Below, one piece after another: positions 17,823 through 27,180 of a stretch of DNA of 56,805 nucleotides. A program made the position numbers and the translations under genes. Within the stretch, counting starts at the first letter, position 1; each line of letters begins with the position of its first letter. Source of the stretch: Methylobacter sp. (lineage in GTDB: Bacteria; Pseudomonadota; Gammaproteobacteria; Methylococcales; Methylomonadaceae); assembly GCA_030653175.1 (NCBI GenBank), contig JAURZV010000051.1, forward strand, positions 1 to 56,805, written 5' to 3'. The notes under the pieces were generated by a model, which searched no databases, was not told the DNA's origin, and saw only the letters and a program-made list of their open reading frames with translations.

Positions 17823-20723
17823 TTATAAAGCCCGGATTTTACGTTGCTGTTCTTCAAGGTTGTTAAGCATTGAACGTAAATCAGCCAATTTGGCTTTTTC
17901 TTTATCAATAACTTCCGGCGGCGCTTTATCGACAAATGCCGGGTTATTTAACTTGCCTTCGACTCTGGGCAGGTCGTTATTGACTTTTTGTATTTCCTTT
18001 TCCAGCCTTATCAGTTCCGCTTCCTTGTCGATTAAGCCCGCCATGGGAATCAGGATTTTCATCTCGCCAACTAGTGCCATCGCCGATTCCGGTGCGACTT
18101 CAGTACTGTTTAGCCAGATTATCGATTCCAGCTTACCCATTTTTCGTAAATAAATCAGGTTGTTGTCCAGACTTTGTTGGTCAGCATACGAGCCGTTTTG
18201 CAGTAACACCGGCAGCGGTTTGCTCGGGGAGATATTCATTTCACCGCGAATACGGCGTACACCCAGGATAAAGCTCATTACCCAGTTGGTTTCGGCGATG
18301 GCCTTGCTGTCGATTTGCGCTTCATCCGCTACCGGATAAGGCTGCAACATGATGGTATTTGCCTGCGCCGCGCCAGCTCCCGGCTGGTGGCCTGCGGCAT
18401 ACACACCATCCCCGGCGATAATACCGGCTAGAGGTGCAACGCGCTGCCAGATCTCTTCGGTAATAAACGGCATGATCGGATGCGCCAAACGTAAAATCGA
18501 CTCCAGAACTGTCAGCAGGGTTTTGCGCGTGCCGCGCTGCAATGCCTTATCACCGGATTGCAGGGATATTTTTGCCAGCTCCAGATACCAATCGCAGTAT
18601 TCATTCCAGGTGAACTCGTAAATGGCTTGCGCCGCCAGGTCAAAACGGTAATTATCGATGGCGGTGGAGGTCGCAGCCGTTACCTGATGCAGACGGGAAG
18701 TAATCCAGCGATCCACTTGGCTGTATTTGCAAGGTGCGTCGGATAAACCGTTATCCTGTTCCTCTGTGTTCATCAGTACGAAACGTGCCGCATTCCAGAG
18801 TTTGTTGCAGAAATTGCGGTAACCTTCGGTGCGGGCAAGGTCGAAACGAATATCGCGACCTGTGGACGCTAATGAAGCAAAGGTAAAACGCAACGCATCG
18901 GTGCCGTAAGACTGAATGCCGTCCGGAAAATGTTTGCGCGTATCCTGCTCGATTTTTTTGGCTAAATGCGGCTGCATCATGCCGGAAATACGTTTTGCAA
19001 CCAAAGCTTCCAGTTCTATGCCGTCGATGATGTCGATCGGGTCGAGCACGTTGCCTTTGGATTTGGACATTTTTTGCCCTTCGGCATCCCGTACCAGGCC
19101 GTGGATGTAGACTTCCTTAAACGGCACGGCGCCCTGGAATTTCAGCCCCATCATAATCATCCTTGCCACCCAGAAGAAAATGATGTCAAAGCCGGTTACC
19201 AGTACGCTGGTTGGGTAATGCTTGGCCAATTCCGGGGTTTGTTCCGGCCAGTCCAGCGTGGAAAAAGGCCACAAGGCGGAAGAAAACCAGGTGTCCAGCA
19301 CATCTTCATCCTGTTTAAGCGCATAGTCGGCGGGCAGGTTGTGTTTTTCCCGGATGTCCTGCTCGGAGTTGCCGACGTAAATATTGCCCAGCTCATCATA
19401 CCAGGCCGGGATGCGGTGACCCCACCAGATTTGCCGGGATATGCACCAGTCCTGAATATTGCGCATCCAGTCGAAATAAGTGTTTTTCCAGTTGTCGGGC
19501 ACAAACTTGATGTCGCCGTTCTCAACGGCGGCAATCGCAGGTTCGGCCAGCGGCGCTACTTTCACATACCACTGGTCGGTCAACAGCGGTTCGATATCGC
19601 TGTTGGTGCGGTCGCCGCGCGGCACCATCAATTTGTGATCGGCGACTTTTTCCAGCAAACCTTTCGCATCGAGATCGGCAACAATCTGTTTGCGCGCTTC
19701 AAAGCGGTCAAGGCCTTGATATTGAACAGGGACTAACTCATCGGCACAAATGCTCGCGTCGACAGTTAAAATATTAATCAAGCCGCCATGCGGCAAATTC
19801 TGAATAACCGAAGTATGGCGGTGGCGCATCCAGACCTCGTAATCGTTAAAGTCATGGGCCGGGGTGATCTTGACGCAGCCGGTGCCGAACTCGGGATCGA
19901 CATACTCATCGGCAATAATCGGAATGCGGCGGCCGGTTAACGGCAATTCCACAAATTCACCGAGCAGATGTTTATAGCGCTCGTCGTTGGGATGTATCGC
20001 TACCGCGGCATCGCCGAGCATGGTTTCAGGACGCGTCGTGGCGACGATCAAATGCCCTTGACCATTCGACAGCGGATACCGCAAATGCCACATCGAACCG
20101 TTTTCTTCTTCCGACAACACTTCCAGATCGGAAACGGCGGTGTGCAGCACAGGATCCCAATTGACCAAGCGCTTGCCGCGATAAATCAGGCCTTCCTCAT
20201 ACAAGCGTATAAACACTTCCTGCACCGCATCGGACATGCCGTTATCCATCGTGAAGCGTTCCCTGTTCCAGTCCAGCGAAGAACCCATACGCCGCAATTG
20301 ACGGGTAATCGTGCCGCCGGATTCTTCCTTCCATTCCCAGATTTTTTCGATGAACTTTTCACGTCCATAATCATGGCGGGTAAGGCCTTCCGCATTGCAT
20401 AAACGTTCCACCACCATTTGCGTGGCAATGCCCGCATGGTCGGTGCCCGGCTGCCATAAGGTGCTGTAGCCTTTCATACGGTGATAGCGGGTAAGGGCAT
20501 CCATGATGGTAACCTGAAACGCATGGCCCATGTGCAAACTGCCGGTAACGTTGGGCGGCGGAATCATGATGCAATAGGACTCGCCCTCCGGCTTGGCCGC
20601 CGCCGAACCTGCTCCCGGCAGGTTTCCGGCATACACACCATCCCTGGCGATAAAATAGCCTTTTTCTTCCCAGGTTTGATACCAGCGTTGTTCAATTGAA
20701 TGCGGGGCGTATGTTTTTTCCAT
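17823..20723 (-). CDS. valS: Valyl-tRNA synthetase, with two repeat-derived inserts
   Basis: Charges tRNA-Val with valine; class I synthetase with editing domain. HMGH is at residues 64-67 ([10 protein letters not shown]) and KMSKS near 554; a C-terminal coiled coil closes the protein. At 966 residues it is somewhat longer than E. coli ValS. The excess is largely two inserts sharing a GDGVYA-like start and a PGAG core: residues about 27-47, just before [12 protein letters not shown], and about 766-789, before NTIMLQPYP. Both are encoded by related DNA (20590-20655 and 18355-18425). The order valS, holC, pepA is the usual one, here with a toxin-antitoxin pair between valS and holC. Confidence 0.97.
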   Translation of the reverse strand: MEKTYAPHSIEQRWYQTWEEKGYFIARDGVYAGNLPGAGSAAAKPEGESYCIMIPPPNVTGSLHMGHAFQVTIMDALTRYHRMKGYSTLWQPGTDHAGIATQMVVERLCNAEGLTRHDYGREKFIEKIWEWKEESGGTITRQLRRMGSSLDWNRERFTMDNGMSDAVQEVFIRLYEEGLIYRGKRLVNWDPVLHTAVSDLEVLSEEENGSMWHLRYPLSNGQGHLIVATTRPETMLGDAAVAIHPNDERYKHLLGEFVELPLTGRRIPIIADEYVDPEFGTGCVKITPAHDFNDYEVWMRHRHTSVIQNLPHGGLINILTVDASICADELVPVQYQGLDRFEARKQIVADLDAKGLLEKVADHKLMVPRGDRTNSDIEPLLTDQWYVKVAPLAEPAIAAVENGDIKFVPDNWKNTYFDWMRNIQDWCISRQIWWGHRIPAWYDELGNIYVGNSEQDIREKHNLPADYALKQDEDVLDTWFSSALWPFSTLDWPEQTPELAKHYPTSVLVTGFDIIFFWVARMIMMGLKFQGAVPFKEVYIHGLVRDAEGQKMSKSKGNVLDPIDIIDGIELEALVAKRISGMMQPHLAKKIEQDTRKHFPDGIQSYGTDALRFTFASLASTGRDIRFDLARTEGYRNFCNKLWNAARFVLMNTEEQDNGLSDAPCKYSQVDRWITSRLHQVTAATSTAIDNYRFDLAAQAIYEFTWNEYCDWYLELAKISLQSGDKALQRGTRKTLLTVLESILRLAHPIMPFITEEIWQRVAPLAGIIAGDGVYAAGHQPGAGAAQANTIMLQPYPVADEAQIDSKAIAETNWVMSFILGVRRIRGEMNISPSKPLPVLLQNGSYADQQSLDNNLIYLRKMGKLESIIWLNSTEVAPESAMALVGEMKILIPMAGLIDKEAELIRLEKEIQKVNNDLPRVEGKLNNPAFVDKAPPEVIDKEKAKLADLRSMLNNLEEQQRKIRAL
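18355..18425. repeat. Repeat inside valS, copy 2
   Basis: Plus-strand core: GCTCCCGGCTGGTGGCCTGC then GGCATACACACCATCCCCGG. It resembles the copy at 20590-20655. In frame within valS (residues about 766-789). Confidence 0.7.
20590..20655. repeat. Repeat inside valS, copy 1
   Basis: Plus-strand core: CCTGCTCCCGGCAGGTTTCC then GGCATACACACCATCCCTGG. CCTGC and GCAGG form a small stem. In frame within valS (residues about 27-47), in a region where E. coli ValS has only a short linker. Confidence 0.7.
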
Positions 20724-20825
20724 GGATGCGTTATTGTTTTCGTGAAAAATTAGCTATTTTAGCAGGATTAAGATTGGGAATCAGATAGTGGACTTGATTA
20801 TTGATTTTGTAGCCATTCAGCGATG

Positions 20826-21146
20826 TTACTTCTTAATTTTATTAAGCCTGAGAATATCGATAGTACCCCGCTTGCCGAGTAGAATGTCATCGCCAACAAC
20901 AGCGAGCCTACTTGCACGTATCAGGCTGGACTGCTTTAAGCCGGTTTGCTGGAAGTCCGGTTCTTCCGAGTCAATAATTTCATCCATGTCTGAAATGACT
21001 TGATGAAGCTGGCTGGAAATCATGCAGATAAGCCAATCATCAAATTTGCCAGGGAGTTTTCGAAGTATAAGTGCAGGGCGAAGTTTTCCGTCTTTTTGAT
21101 CTGCTTGAGGAAAACGAAACAGAACAATCCGGCCTTCTGAAATCAT
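20826..21146 (-). CDS. PemK/MazF-family toxin
   Basis: A 106-residue protein with the beta-barrel pattern of MazF-type endoribonucleases: an N-terminal GRIVLFRFPQADQKDGKLRPALI strand-loop (GxKRPAL-like), then LICMISSQ and SLIRASRLAVV. It would cut mRNA when freed from its partner. The ATG overlaps the stop of the upstream antitoxin gene by one base (TGATG), a typical toxin-antitoxin arrangement. The pair lies between valS and holC, genes that usually lie close together. Confidence 0.82.
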   Translation of the reverse strand: MISEGRIVLFRFPQADQKDGKLRPALILRKLPGKFDDWLICMISSQLHQVISDMDEIIDSEEPDFQQTGLKQSSLIRASRLAVVGDDILLGKRGTIDILRLNKIKK

Positions 21147-21355
21147 CAGTACGTTTCTTTCAAATCAGTAACGGAATAATTGGAAACCTCGTTTTCCATA
21201 TCCTTCATTGCGGATGTAACAGAAAAACGATTCCAGGTGCTATTTTCTTCTTTTTCCGTTTTTAGTTTAAGGTATTCTACAAAATCAAGCACTTCCTGCT
21301 GTTTTGATTCAGGCAATGAGGCGGCTGTCGCTAATATTTTTTCCGATAAATTCAT
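21146..21355 (-). CDS. DUF2281-family antitoxin
   Basis: A 69-residue protein with the N-terminal pattern of DUF2281 antitoxins (SEKILATAASLPESKQQEVL, then DFVEYLKLK). The variable acidic C-terminus presumably wraps the toxin. It precedes and overlaps the PemK-like toxin by one base, so the two are translationally coupled. Autoregulation is likely by analogy, but no operator was identified. Confidence 0.78.
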   Translation of the reverse strand: MNLSEKILATAASLPESKQQEVLDFVEYLKLKTEKEENSTWNRFSVTSAMKDMENEVSNYSVTDLKETY

Positions 21356-21419
21356 ATCTGTCTCCGGATAAACCTAAAAATCAGGTTGGGTTAGCGATAG
21401 TATAAACCAACATTTGAGG

Positions 21420-21851
21420 CTACCAATCTTTATGCGTAGTAACCGTCATGCCTGACTGTTGATACCGGCGATAACGGTTCCTGCCCGCTTCTTTGGTTGT
21501 TTCGCTATTATCCAGTATTTCAAGAATGCGCCCGGTTTGCGGCCCTACGTCAGGATAGCGTGAGGACAGGTTGAACAGGATTTTTTGCCAGTACTCGGGC
21601 GCATCCAGCGAGCCGATCAAGATGACTTTTTCCGTATCCGGCGGCTCGCCGGTGTATATCTGGTGCGGAATAAAACTGCCTGCCCTGAAGGTCCAGAGCA
21701 GGTCGTCTATGGTTCGGCTTTGTTCGGCAGAATCAGTAAGTACATAACAAAAACTGCCGCTACGATAGGCTTTCTCGATCAGTTTGCAGGCAAACAGATA
21801 CCTGTCTTCCAGCGATTCTGTCGGCAGTATATAAAAGCTGACTTCAGCCAC
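21420..21851 (-). CDS. holC: DNA polymerase III subunit chi
   Basis: A 143-residue subunit of the clamp loader that links SSB to the psi subunit. It starts [10 protein letters not shown] and contains the family pattern [19 protein letters not shown] and [12 protein letters not shown]. It overlaps the end of pepA by 8 bases, as expected for the pepA-holC-valS order. Confidence 0.93.
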   Translation of the reverse strand: MAEVSFYILPTESLEDRYLFACKLIEKAYRSGSFCYVLTDSAEQSRTIDDLLWTFRAGSFIPHQIYTGEPPDTEKVILIGSLDAPEYWQKILFNLSSRYPDVGPQTGRILEILDNSETTKEAGRNRYRRYQQSGMTVTTHKDW

Positions 21852-23349
21852 TTATGTTCTGTGATGGTTGCGCCCGGCTGATCAGATATTGGCTTAATAG
21901 CGGCACAGGGCGGCCGGTCGCGCCTTTGGTTGGGCCGGTGCGCCAGGCCGTGGCGGCAATGTCCAGATGCGCCCAACGGAATTTTTCGGCAAATCGTGCC
22001 AGAAAGCAGGCGGCGGTAATGGTGCCGCCATCTTTGCCGCCGACATTGGCCATGTCGGCGAAATTGGATTTAAGTTGTTCCTGGTATTCTTCCCAGAGCG
22101 GTAAACGCCAGATGCTGTCGTTGGCGATCTCACCGGCCGCTGTCAGTTCATTGCATAAGGCATCATCGTTGCCGAGCAGGCCGCTGGCTACGCGGCCTAA
22201 AGCGACTCCGCACGCGCCGGTCAGGGTGGCGATGTCTATCACGACCTCGGGGTTGTAGCGTTCCGCATAAGTCAAGGTGTCGCAAAGCAGCAGACGACCC
22301 TCGGCGTCGGTGTTTAACACTTCAATGGTTTTACCGGACATGCTGGTCAAAATATCGCCCGGTTTATTGGCGTCGCCGTCGGGCATGTTTTCCGATGAAG
22401 GGATCAGGCCGATAATATTCAGCGGCAGCTGCATTTGAGCCACGGCGAGCAAAGTACCCAGAACAGTCGCGCCGCCGCACATGTCGTATTTCATTTCATC
22501 CATGCCTGGGCCCGGTTTTAATGAAATGCCGCCCGCGTCAAAGGTGAGGCCTTTGCCGATCAGCACGATAGGCTTGGCGTTTTTCTCGCCACCTTGATAA
22601 TCCAGAGTGATTAATTTTGCGGGTTGACGACTGCCGCGCGAGACGGACAGGAAAGCGCCCATGCCCAGTGCCGCCATGTCGGATTCTTCCAATATTTTAA
22701 CAGCCAGACTGTCGTATTTTTTGCCCAGTTCAATTGCCTGTTCGGCAAGAAAAGCCGGTGTACAGATGTTGCCCGGTAAATCGCCAAGATGTTTGGTCAA
22801 ATTCATACCTTCGGCAACAGCCTTGCCTTGCACTAATCCGGCGTGCGTCAAAGCATGTTCGGTCTCCGTGGCGGCAATGGAGATTTTTTCAATCTTGCTT
22901 TCGGTTTCTTTATCGGATTTTGTGTGGGTGAACTGATAGATGGCATCGTTAAAAACTTCGATGATTTGTTGAGATTTCCATTGCCGGTCGCGGTCTGTAA
23001 CATCGCATTCCGCCAGGCAGCAGACGATCGATTTTATTTGCGGCTTTTTTAGGCTGTTAACGGCGGCCAGCAAGGCTTTTTTGTAGTTTTTGCCGGATAA
23101 AGGCTTGTTCTCGCCCAGTCCGACCAGCAAAACACGTTCAATCTTGCTGCCTGGAATCGCATTGATTAACACGGTTTCGCTGTTTTTCCCGCTCAGGTCG
23201 CCGCGGTTGACGATGTTGTTAATGAGCCCTTGAGTGCTGTTGTTAAGGGCAGTTGCCGACGGACTGAGTTGTCGGTCTTGATAAACGCCGACAATAATAC
23301 AGTCGCATTGCAGTTCTTCTAGTGGCGCGGTTTCTACTGAATAGTCCAT
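21844..23349 (-). CDS. pepA: Leucyl aminopeptidase PepA
   Basis: A cytosolic M17 metallo-aminopeptidase of 501 residues, hexameric with two metal ions. The signature [10 protein letters not shown] is near residue 340, and the metal/active-site lysine region [16 protein letters not shown] is near 265. In E. coli PepA is also a DNA-binding accessory factor in recombination and carAB regulation; whether that holds here is unknown. holC overlaps its end. In many gammaproteobacteria lptF diverges from pepA directly; here about 9 kb intervene. Confidence 0.97.
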   Translation of the reverse strand: MDYSVETAPLEELQCDCIIVGVYQDRQLSPSATALNNSTQGLINNIVNRGDLSGKNSETVLINAIPGSKIERVLLVGLGENKPLSGKNYKKALLAAVNSLKKPQIKSIVCCLAECDVTDRDRQWKSQQIIEVFNDAIYQFTHTKSDKETESKIEKISIAATETEHALTHAGLVQGKAVAEGMNLTKHLGDLPGNICTPAFLAEQAIELGKKYDSLAVKILEESDMAALGMGAFLSVSRGSRQPAKLITLDYQGGEKNAKPIVLIGKGLTFDAGGISLKPGPGMDEMKYDMCGGATVLGTLLAVAQMQLPLNIIGLIPSSENMPDGDANKPGDILTSMSGKTIEVLNTDAEGRLLLCDTLTYAERYNPEVVIDIATLTGACGVALGRVASGLLGNDDALCNELTAAGEIANDSIWRLPLWEEYQEQLKSNFADMANVGGKDGGTITAACFLARFAEKFRWAHLDIAATAWRTGPTKGATGRPVPLLSQYLISRAQPSQNISG

Positions 23350-23675
23350 AACTTAACTCGGTTATTTGTTGAATAGAGCGTTATCTTGGGGCAGACTGAA
23401 AATAGGGCGCTGCAAGATGGGCCGTTTAGCTGGGATTATACAACACAAATATCGGTTTTTGATTGGGGAGGCACGGTTGATGGTAAATTGGATTGAAGCT
23501 CTTGGTTTTATCAAGCCTTTTTTGTGGAGGAAGTGGCCCGCCTTTTTTGGTACGCTTATCCTATTGATATATACTTGATCCAATCAATTCACGATGATCT
23601 TATGAGGACCATGCAATAAGTTAGTTTTTTATAAGACAATCATTGTCGTGTATATCACGTTGGGCTCCTCAGTAA
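23350..23675. other. pepA upstream gap with a partial copy of the lptF leader
   Basis: No supported gene. Positions 23455-23500 are about three quarters identical by eye to 32601-32645, just upstream of and around the lptF start (shared GTTTTTGAT, GGGGA, CACG, TTG, AATTGGA). A 32-codon frame starting MVNWIEALGF runs through the copy and ends before 23584. The pepA promoter is presumably also here. Confidence 0.5.
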
Positions 23676-24344
23676 ATGACCTGTATTTGTGTAATTTTTG
23701 ATTTGGACGGTACGCTTGTAGATAGCGAGGGACTTTGCAATCAAGCGTTTCTCGATCTGCTTCCGCAGCTGAGTGATACGGTGGAGTCATTGATCCAGCG
23801 GTATCGTGGCAAAAAGTTGGCTCCAATCCTTGCTGATCTTGAGAAACGTCTTTGCCAGAATCTGCCAGATGCGTTTGAACAGCATTATCGCCAGCATGTT
23901 GCGGAGCTCTTTTCTCGTGAGTTGAAACCTATGCCCGGCGTTCTTGAAATGCTCGAAGCCACGAACTTTCCCATGTGCATTGCTTCAAGCGGGCCTCCCT
24001 TGAAAATCCATCAGGCGCTGCAAGTTAGCGGCCTCGCGGCTTACTTTGGTGACAATATCTTCAGTTCATATGAAGTTGGCTCTTGGAAGCCGGAACCGGA
24101 TCTATTCCAATACGCAGCAAATACGATGGGCTTTATGCCTAGTCAATGCGCGGTTGTAGAAGATAGTGAGGTTGGGATTGAGGCAGCCGCAGCAGCGGGA
24201 ATGAAAGCATTCCAGTATGTGCGAAATGGTGAAATCTCATCATGCCGAGCCAGAAACGGAGTACCATTTGACGATATGTCGCAGCTTCCAAAATTGCTCG
24301 CTCATTTCGCTAGTAATGCCCAACACATCGTTCCAGTCCATTAG
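23676..24344 (+). CDS. HAD-superfamily phosphatase (YieH/beta-phosphoglucomutase-like)
   Basis: A 222-residue HAD subfamily IA hydrolase. Motif I FDLDGTLVDS is at residues 8-17, motif II IASSG near 105, the lysine in WKPEPDLF near 144 and motif III VVEDSEVGIEAA near 163. It probably dephosphorylates a small sugar phosphate or nucleotide in the cytoplasm; the substrate is unknown. Its TAG stop codon is the first triplet of a repeat element (24342-24459). It is the first gene of the block separating pepA from lptF. Confidence 0.85.
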   Translation: MTCICVIFDLDGTLVDSEGLCNQAFLDLLPQLSDTVESLIQRYRGKKLAPILADLEKRLCQNLPDAFEQHYRQHVAELFSRELKPMPGVLEMLEATNFPMCIASSGPPLKIHQALQVSGLAAYFGDNIFSSYEVGSWKPEPDLFQYAANTMGFMPSQCAVVEDSEVGIEAAAAAGMKAFQYVRNGEISSCRARNGVPFDDMSQLPKLLAHFASNAQHIVPVH

Positions 24345-24459
24345 GCCGGAATAAGACCATCCAAGCGCTTAGCGTGAGGCGGCGTTTCCGGCAGATTCGC
24401 TCAGTGTTCGCCGGAAACACCTATTTTAGCTATCGCTCAAACAGGCTATTTTGGCCTAC
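24342..24459. repeat. MITE-like element, left of brnTA
   Basis: Starts TAGGCCGGAATAAG and ends with a degenerate inverted end (GGCTATTTTGGCCTAC). Its interior includes GTTTCCGGCAGATTCGCTCA and the partly complementary GTTCGCCGGAAACACC. It matches the reverse complement of 25055-25195 along most of its length. It overlaps the stop codon of the HAD gene. Confidence 0.75.
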
Positions 24460-24523
24460 AGAACTCTAAGCCAAAGCTGGCAATCAAGCGCAAAGATCAT
24501 ATGATAAGGTTTTGCATATAAAC

Positions 24524-24543
24524 ATATGGCTATTTATATGGCT
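24524..24543. promoter_or_regulatory. Possible brnTA operator (direct repeat)
   Basis: ATATGGCT occurs at 24524-24531 and again at 24536-24543 in a very AT-rich stretch just before brnT, a suitable place for the autoregulatory site of a BrnT-BrnA complex. No convincing -35/-10 pair could be fixed. Low certainty. Confidence 0.3.
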
Positions 24544-24561
24544 GTATGATAATTTTAATAT

Positions 24562-24852
24562 ATGCCAAAAACTAAATTTGAGTGGGATACAGAAAAAGAT
24601 ACGCTAAATCAAGAAAAGCATGGTATTTCATTTGCCGTTGCGCAATATGCTTTTGCTGATCCGCTTCGTATCATCGCTAAAAATGAATCCCATAGCCAAT
24701 CTGAAGAACGCTTTTATTGCTTTGGTGAGGTTAATGGTGGCATTCTAACGGTGCGATTTACTTATCGCGCCTCTGTTATTCGAATTATTGGCGCGGGTTA
24801 CTGGCGTAAAGGAAGGGCGATTTATGAACGCGAAAATAAAATACACGAATGA
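24562..24852 (+). CDS. brnT: BrnT-family toxin
   Basis: A 96-residue RNase-type toxin of the BrnT family (RelE-like fold). Typical features are the N-terminal FEWDTEKDTLNQEKHGISF, the middle ADPLRIIAKNESHS and the YRASVIRIIGAGYWRKGR end. It is cotranscribed with brnA, whose start lies 29 bases inside the brnT end. The toxin-first order is usual for brnTA. The pair is bracketed by inverted copies of a repeat element. Confidence 0.9.
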   Translation: MPKTKFEWDTEKDTLNQEKHGISFAVAQYAFADPLRIIAKNESHSQSEERFYCFGEVNGGILTVRFTYRASVIRIIGAGYWRKGRAIYERENKIHE

Positions 24853-25078
24853 ACCTTTGGGTGATGTTAAGGTGATTGCAGATTTTTTACCATCGCCTGC
24901 TGAGCTGGCTTTTAATGAAGAAGGCGTTAAGGTTACGTTGGCGCTGAGTAAAAAAAGCATAGAGTTTTTTAAGTCTGAGGCGGCTAAAAACCATACCCAA
25001 TATCAACGTATGATCCGCCGCTTACTTGATGCTTACGTCGATTCACATAGTCAAGTAGGCCGGAATAAGCCTGTTTGA
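24824..25078 (+). CDS. brnA: BrnA-family antitoxin
   Basis: An 84-residue antitoxin. The ATG at 24824 (MNAKIKYTNEPLG) has AAGGAAGG upstream and is preferred over an earlier frame opening at 24788. The C-terminal half (VTLALSKKSIEFFKSEAAK, then YQRMIRRLLDAYV) is the ribbon-helix-helix DNA-binding part typical of BrnA. The last residues (VGRNKPV) and the stop are encoded by the repeat element beginning at 25055, so the original C-terminus has probably been replaced or extended. Confidence 0.88.
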   Translation: MNAKIKYTNEPLGDVKVIADFLPSPAELAFNEEGVKVTLALSKKSIEFFKSEAAKNHTQYQRMIRRLLDAYVDSHSQVGRNKPV

Positions 25079-25195
25079 GCGGCAGCGAAAAGAGGTGTTT
25101 CCGGCGAACACTCTGCGAATCTGCCGGAAACGCTACCTCGCGCTACACCCTTCGACAAGCTCAGGACAGGCTTGGGTAGTCTTATTTCGGCCTAC
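25055..25195. repeat. MITE-like element, right of brnTA
   Basis: Starts GTAGGCCGGAATAAG and ends CTTATTTCGGCCTAC, so it has inverted ends. It is an inverted copy of 24342-24459, with an extra CCTTCGACAAGCTCAGGACAG segment near the right end. It forms the 3' ends of both brnA (plus strand) and arnD (minus strand, TAG stop at 25192-25194). Confidence 0.8.
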
Positions 25196-26100
25196 GGAGC
25201 GATCTTCGATCCTTGCAAGGCCAATACACCGGAACGACCCTCTATTTCCGACATGACCAGCTCATGCCTAGGCAATGCGGCGGTATCAATATCAGCGACA
25301 TAATCTTCCAGCGTACCGATGTCATCCTCGGCTTTTTGCCACAGTCGCAGTAGTTTTTCCATGACCGGCAGCAATTTCATGCCTTCCAGCTCCGCATGCA
25401 AGGTATACACATGACCTTCCGGCGCGGGCTTGCGGCTGGCGGCGAATACCGCTTCATGCACGTTGGCTTCGGTGATGCCGTTGCAGCCGAGCAGTTCGTC
25501 CAGCGTTGGCAGGGTGGTGGGGATTTGCGGGCATTGAAAGGTTTCGCCTTCCATTTGAGGGATAAAAGGAGACTGGCCGCGGCAGTCGCTGGCATAACGA
25601 AAACCCAGTTGCTGTTCCAGTTGTAACGTGTGTTTGTTTAACTGCCAGCCGGCCGCGCCATGCACTGTAGGCAGATGACCGAAAACGTCCTGAAATGAAT
25701 CGATGGCCGCCTGCATTTCTTTTTGGGTCCATGCGGCATCGCGGTCGGCGACAAAATCCTGCCAGCGGATGTGGTCGTAGCAATGCACGCCCACTTCATG
25801 CCCGGCCTTCTCAGCTTGGAGCATGATGGCACGACCCCGGCGGCCGATATGCGGGCCGGGAAGCAAGGTGCCGTAGAGCAAGGTTTTCAGTCCGTAGTGG
25901 CTGAGCACCGAGGTGCGTTGAACCTTGCTGAAAAATCCGGGCCTGAATATCCGGCGCAGCGCCCGGCCGGTATGGTCGGGGCCGAGGCTAAAAAGAAATG
26001 TGGCCTTCACGCCGTAGCGTTGATACAGATCCAGCAATGCGGGCACGCCTTCCAGTGTGCCGCGCAGTGTATCCACATCGACTTTCAGCGCGATTTTCAT
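25192..26100 (-). CDS. arnD: ArnD-type deformylase of undecaprenyl-phospho-formyl-Ara4N
   Basis: A 302-residue polysaccharide-deacetylase-family enzyme that removes the formyl group from undecaprenyl phosphate-4-formamido-arabinose, a step in lipid A Ara4N modification. Family pattern: KVDVDTLRGTLEGVP at the N-terminus, then HEVGVHCYDHIRWQ (metal-binding His), AAGWQLN, YASDCRG and YTLHAELEG. It overlaps the upstream dehydrogenase gene by 4 bases and is the last gene of the arn operon. Its stop codon comes from the repeat element at 25055-25195. Confidence 0.92.
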   Translation of the reverse strand: MKIALKVDVDTLRGTLEGVPALLDLYQRYGVKATFLFSLGPDHTGRALRRIFRPGFFSKVQRTSVLSHYGLKTLLYGTLLPGPHIGRRGRAIMLQAEKAGHEVGVHCYDHIRWQDFVADRDAAWTQKEMQAAIDSFQDVFGHLPTVHGAAGWQLNKHTLQLEQQLGFRYASDCRGQSPFIPQMEGETFQCPQIPTTLPTLDELLGCNGITEANVHEAVFAASRKPAPEGHVYTLHAELEGMKLLPVMEKLLRLWQKAEDDIGTLEDYVADIDTAALPRHELVMSEIEGRSGVLALQGSKIAP

Positions 26101-27152
26101 AAAGTCAGGTCTTGATCGATCAGTTCTCTTGCGGCGGCAACTTCATGACTGTAGGCGTCGAAAATTTTGCGCAAGGCGTCTTCCACGCTGACCTCCGGTT
26201 TCCAGCCCAGATCATCCATGGTATTGCCGATCCAGGGCACACGGGTTTTAACGTCCTGATAGCCTTTTCCATAGTAATCATTGGCACTGGTATCGATTAA
26301 TTCGACTTTAGCCGCCAGTTCCCGATATGCGGTATGTTCTTTGGCGATTTTCAGCATCAGCTCGGCAAGCTCTCTAATTGACAAGTCGTTGACCGGGTTG
26401 CCGATATTGTAAATACTGCCGGTTGCCTTGCCGTTTTCGTTTTTGATGATGCGCACCAAGGCGTCGATACCGTCGCTGACAAAGGTAAAGCTGCGACGTT
26501 GTTGCCCGCCATCGACCAGTTTAATGGATTCGCCTCTGGCGATGTGGCCCAGGAATTGGGTCACTACCCGTGAGCTGCCTTCTTTGGGTGTGTGGATGCT
26601 GTCAAGACCTGGGCCTATCCAGTTGAAAGGTCTGAACAGCGTGTAATCAAAACCCTGTTCCTGTCCGTAAGCGCAGATGACCCGATCCAGCAACTGCTTG
26701 GAGCAGGAGTAAATCCAGCGTTGTTTGTTCAGCGGGCCTAAGACCAGTTCGGACTCATACGGATGGAATTCATCGTCCTTGCACATGCCGTAAACTTCCG
26801 AGGTTGAAGGGAACAGCACGCGTTTTTTATACTTCACACAGGCGCGGATAATCGGCAGGTTTGCCTCGAAATCCAGCTCGAAAACCGCCAGCGGGTGGCT
26901 CACATAAGTGGCAGGCGTGGCGATGGCAACCAGCGGCAGAATCACGTCGCATTTCTTGATGTGATATTCCATCCATTCATGATTGATGGTGATGTCGCCT
27001 TCAAAGAAATGGAAGCGTTCATTCCCGCGAAATGCTTCAACGCGGTTGGATTGCATGTCCATGCCATAGACATGCCAGTCGGTGGTTTCGAGTATGCGCT
27101 TTGAAAGATGATGACCGATAAAGCCATTTACACCCAGTATGAGTACGTTCAT
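26097..27152 (-). CDS. arnA: UDP-glucuronate decarboxylase, ArnA C-terminal domain as a separate protein
   Basis: Oxidatively decarboxylates UDP-glucuronate to UDP-4-keto-arabinose with NAD+. The 351-residue short-chain dehydrogenase corresponds to the C-terminal half of E. coli ArnA. Visible are the NAD motif GVNGFIGHHL (7-16), Ser118-Glu119 in STSEVYG, and Tyr148/Lys152 in YSCSK. The 30-residue spacing matches Ser433/Tyr463 of ArnA. The formyltransferase half is a separate gene 28 bases upstream. ArnD follows with a 4-base overlap. Confidence 0.93.
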   Translation of the reverse strand: MNVLILGVNGFIGHHLSKRILETTDWHVYGMDMQSNRVEAFRGNERFHFFEGDITINHEWMEYHIKKCDVILPLVAIATPATYVSHPLAVFELDFEANLPIIRACVKYKKRVLFPSTSEVYGMCKDDEFHPYESELVLGPLNKQRWIYSCSKQLLDRVICAYGQEQGFDYTLFRPFNWIGPGLDSIHTPKEGSSRVVTQFLGHIARGESIKLVDGGQQRRSFTFVSDGIDALVRIIKNENGKATGSIYNIGNPVNDLSIRELAELMLKIAKEHTAYRELAAKVELIDTSANDYYGKGYQDVKTRVPWIGNTMDDLGWKPEVSVEDALRKIFDAYSHEVAAARELIDQDLTL

Positions 27153-27180
27153 AAGATCCTGATTGGTTATATTAAAGTTG

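Noticed and set aside
18966-19736. A 256-codon open frame on the plus strand
   Set aside because: Antisense shadow of valS with no motif or ribosome binding site.
23366-23578. Small open frame ending in MVNWIEALGF-type residues, a possible small membrane protein
   Set aside because: It runs through a diverged copy of the lptF leader, and its front part is not protein-like. The shorter 32-codon version cannot be excluded but is not supported.
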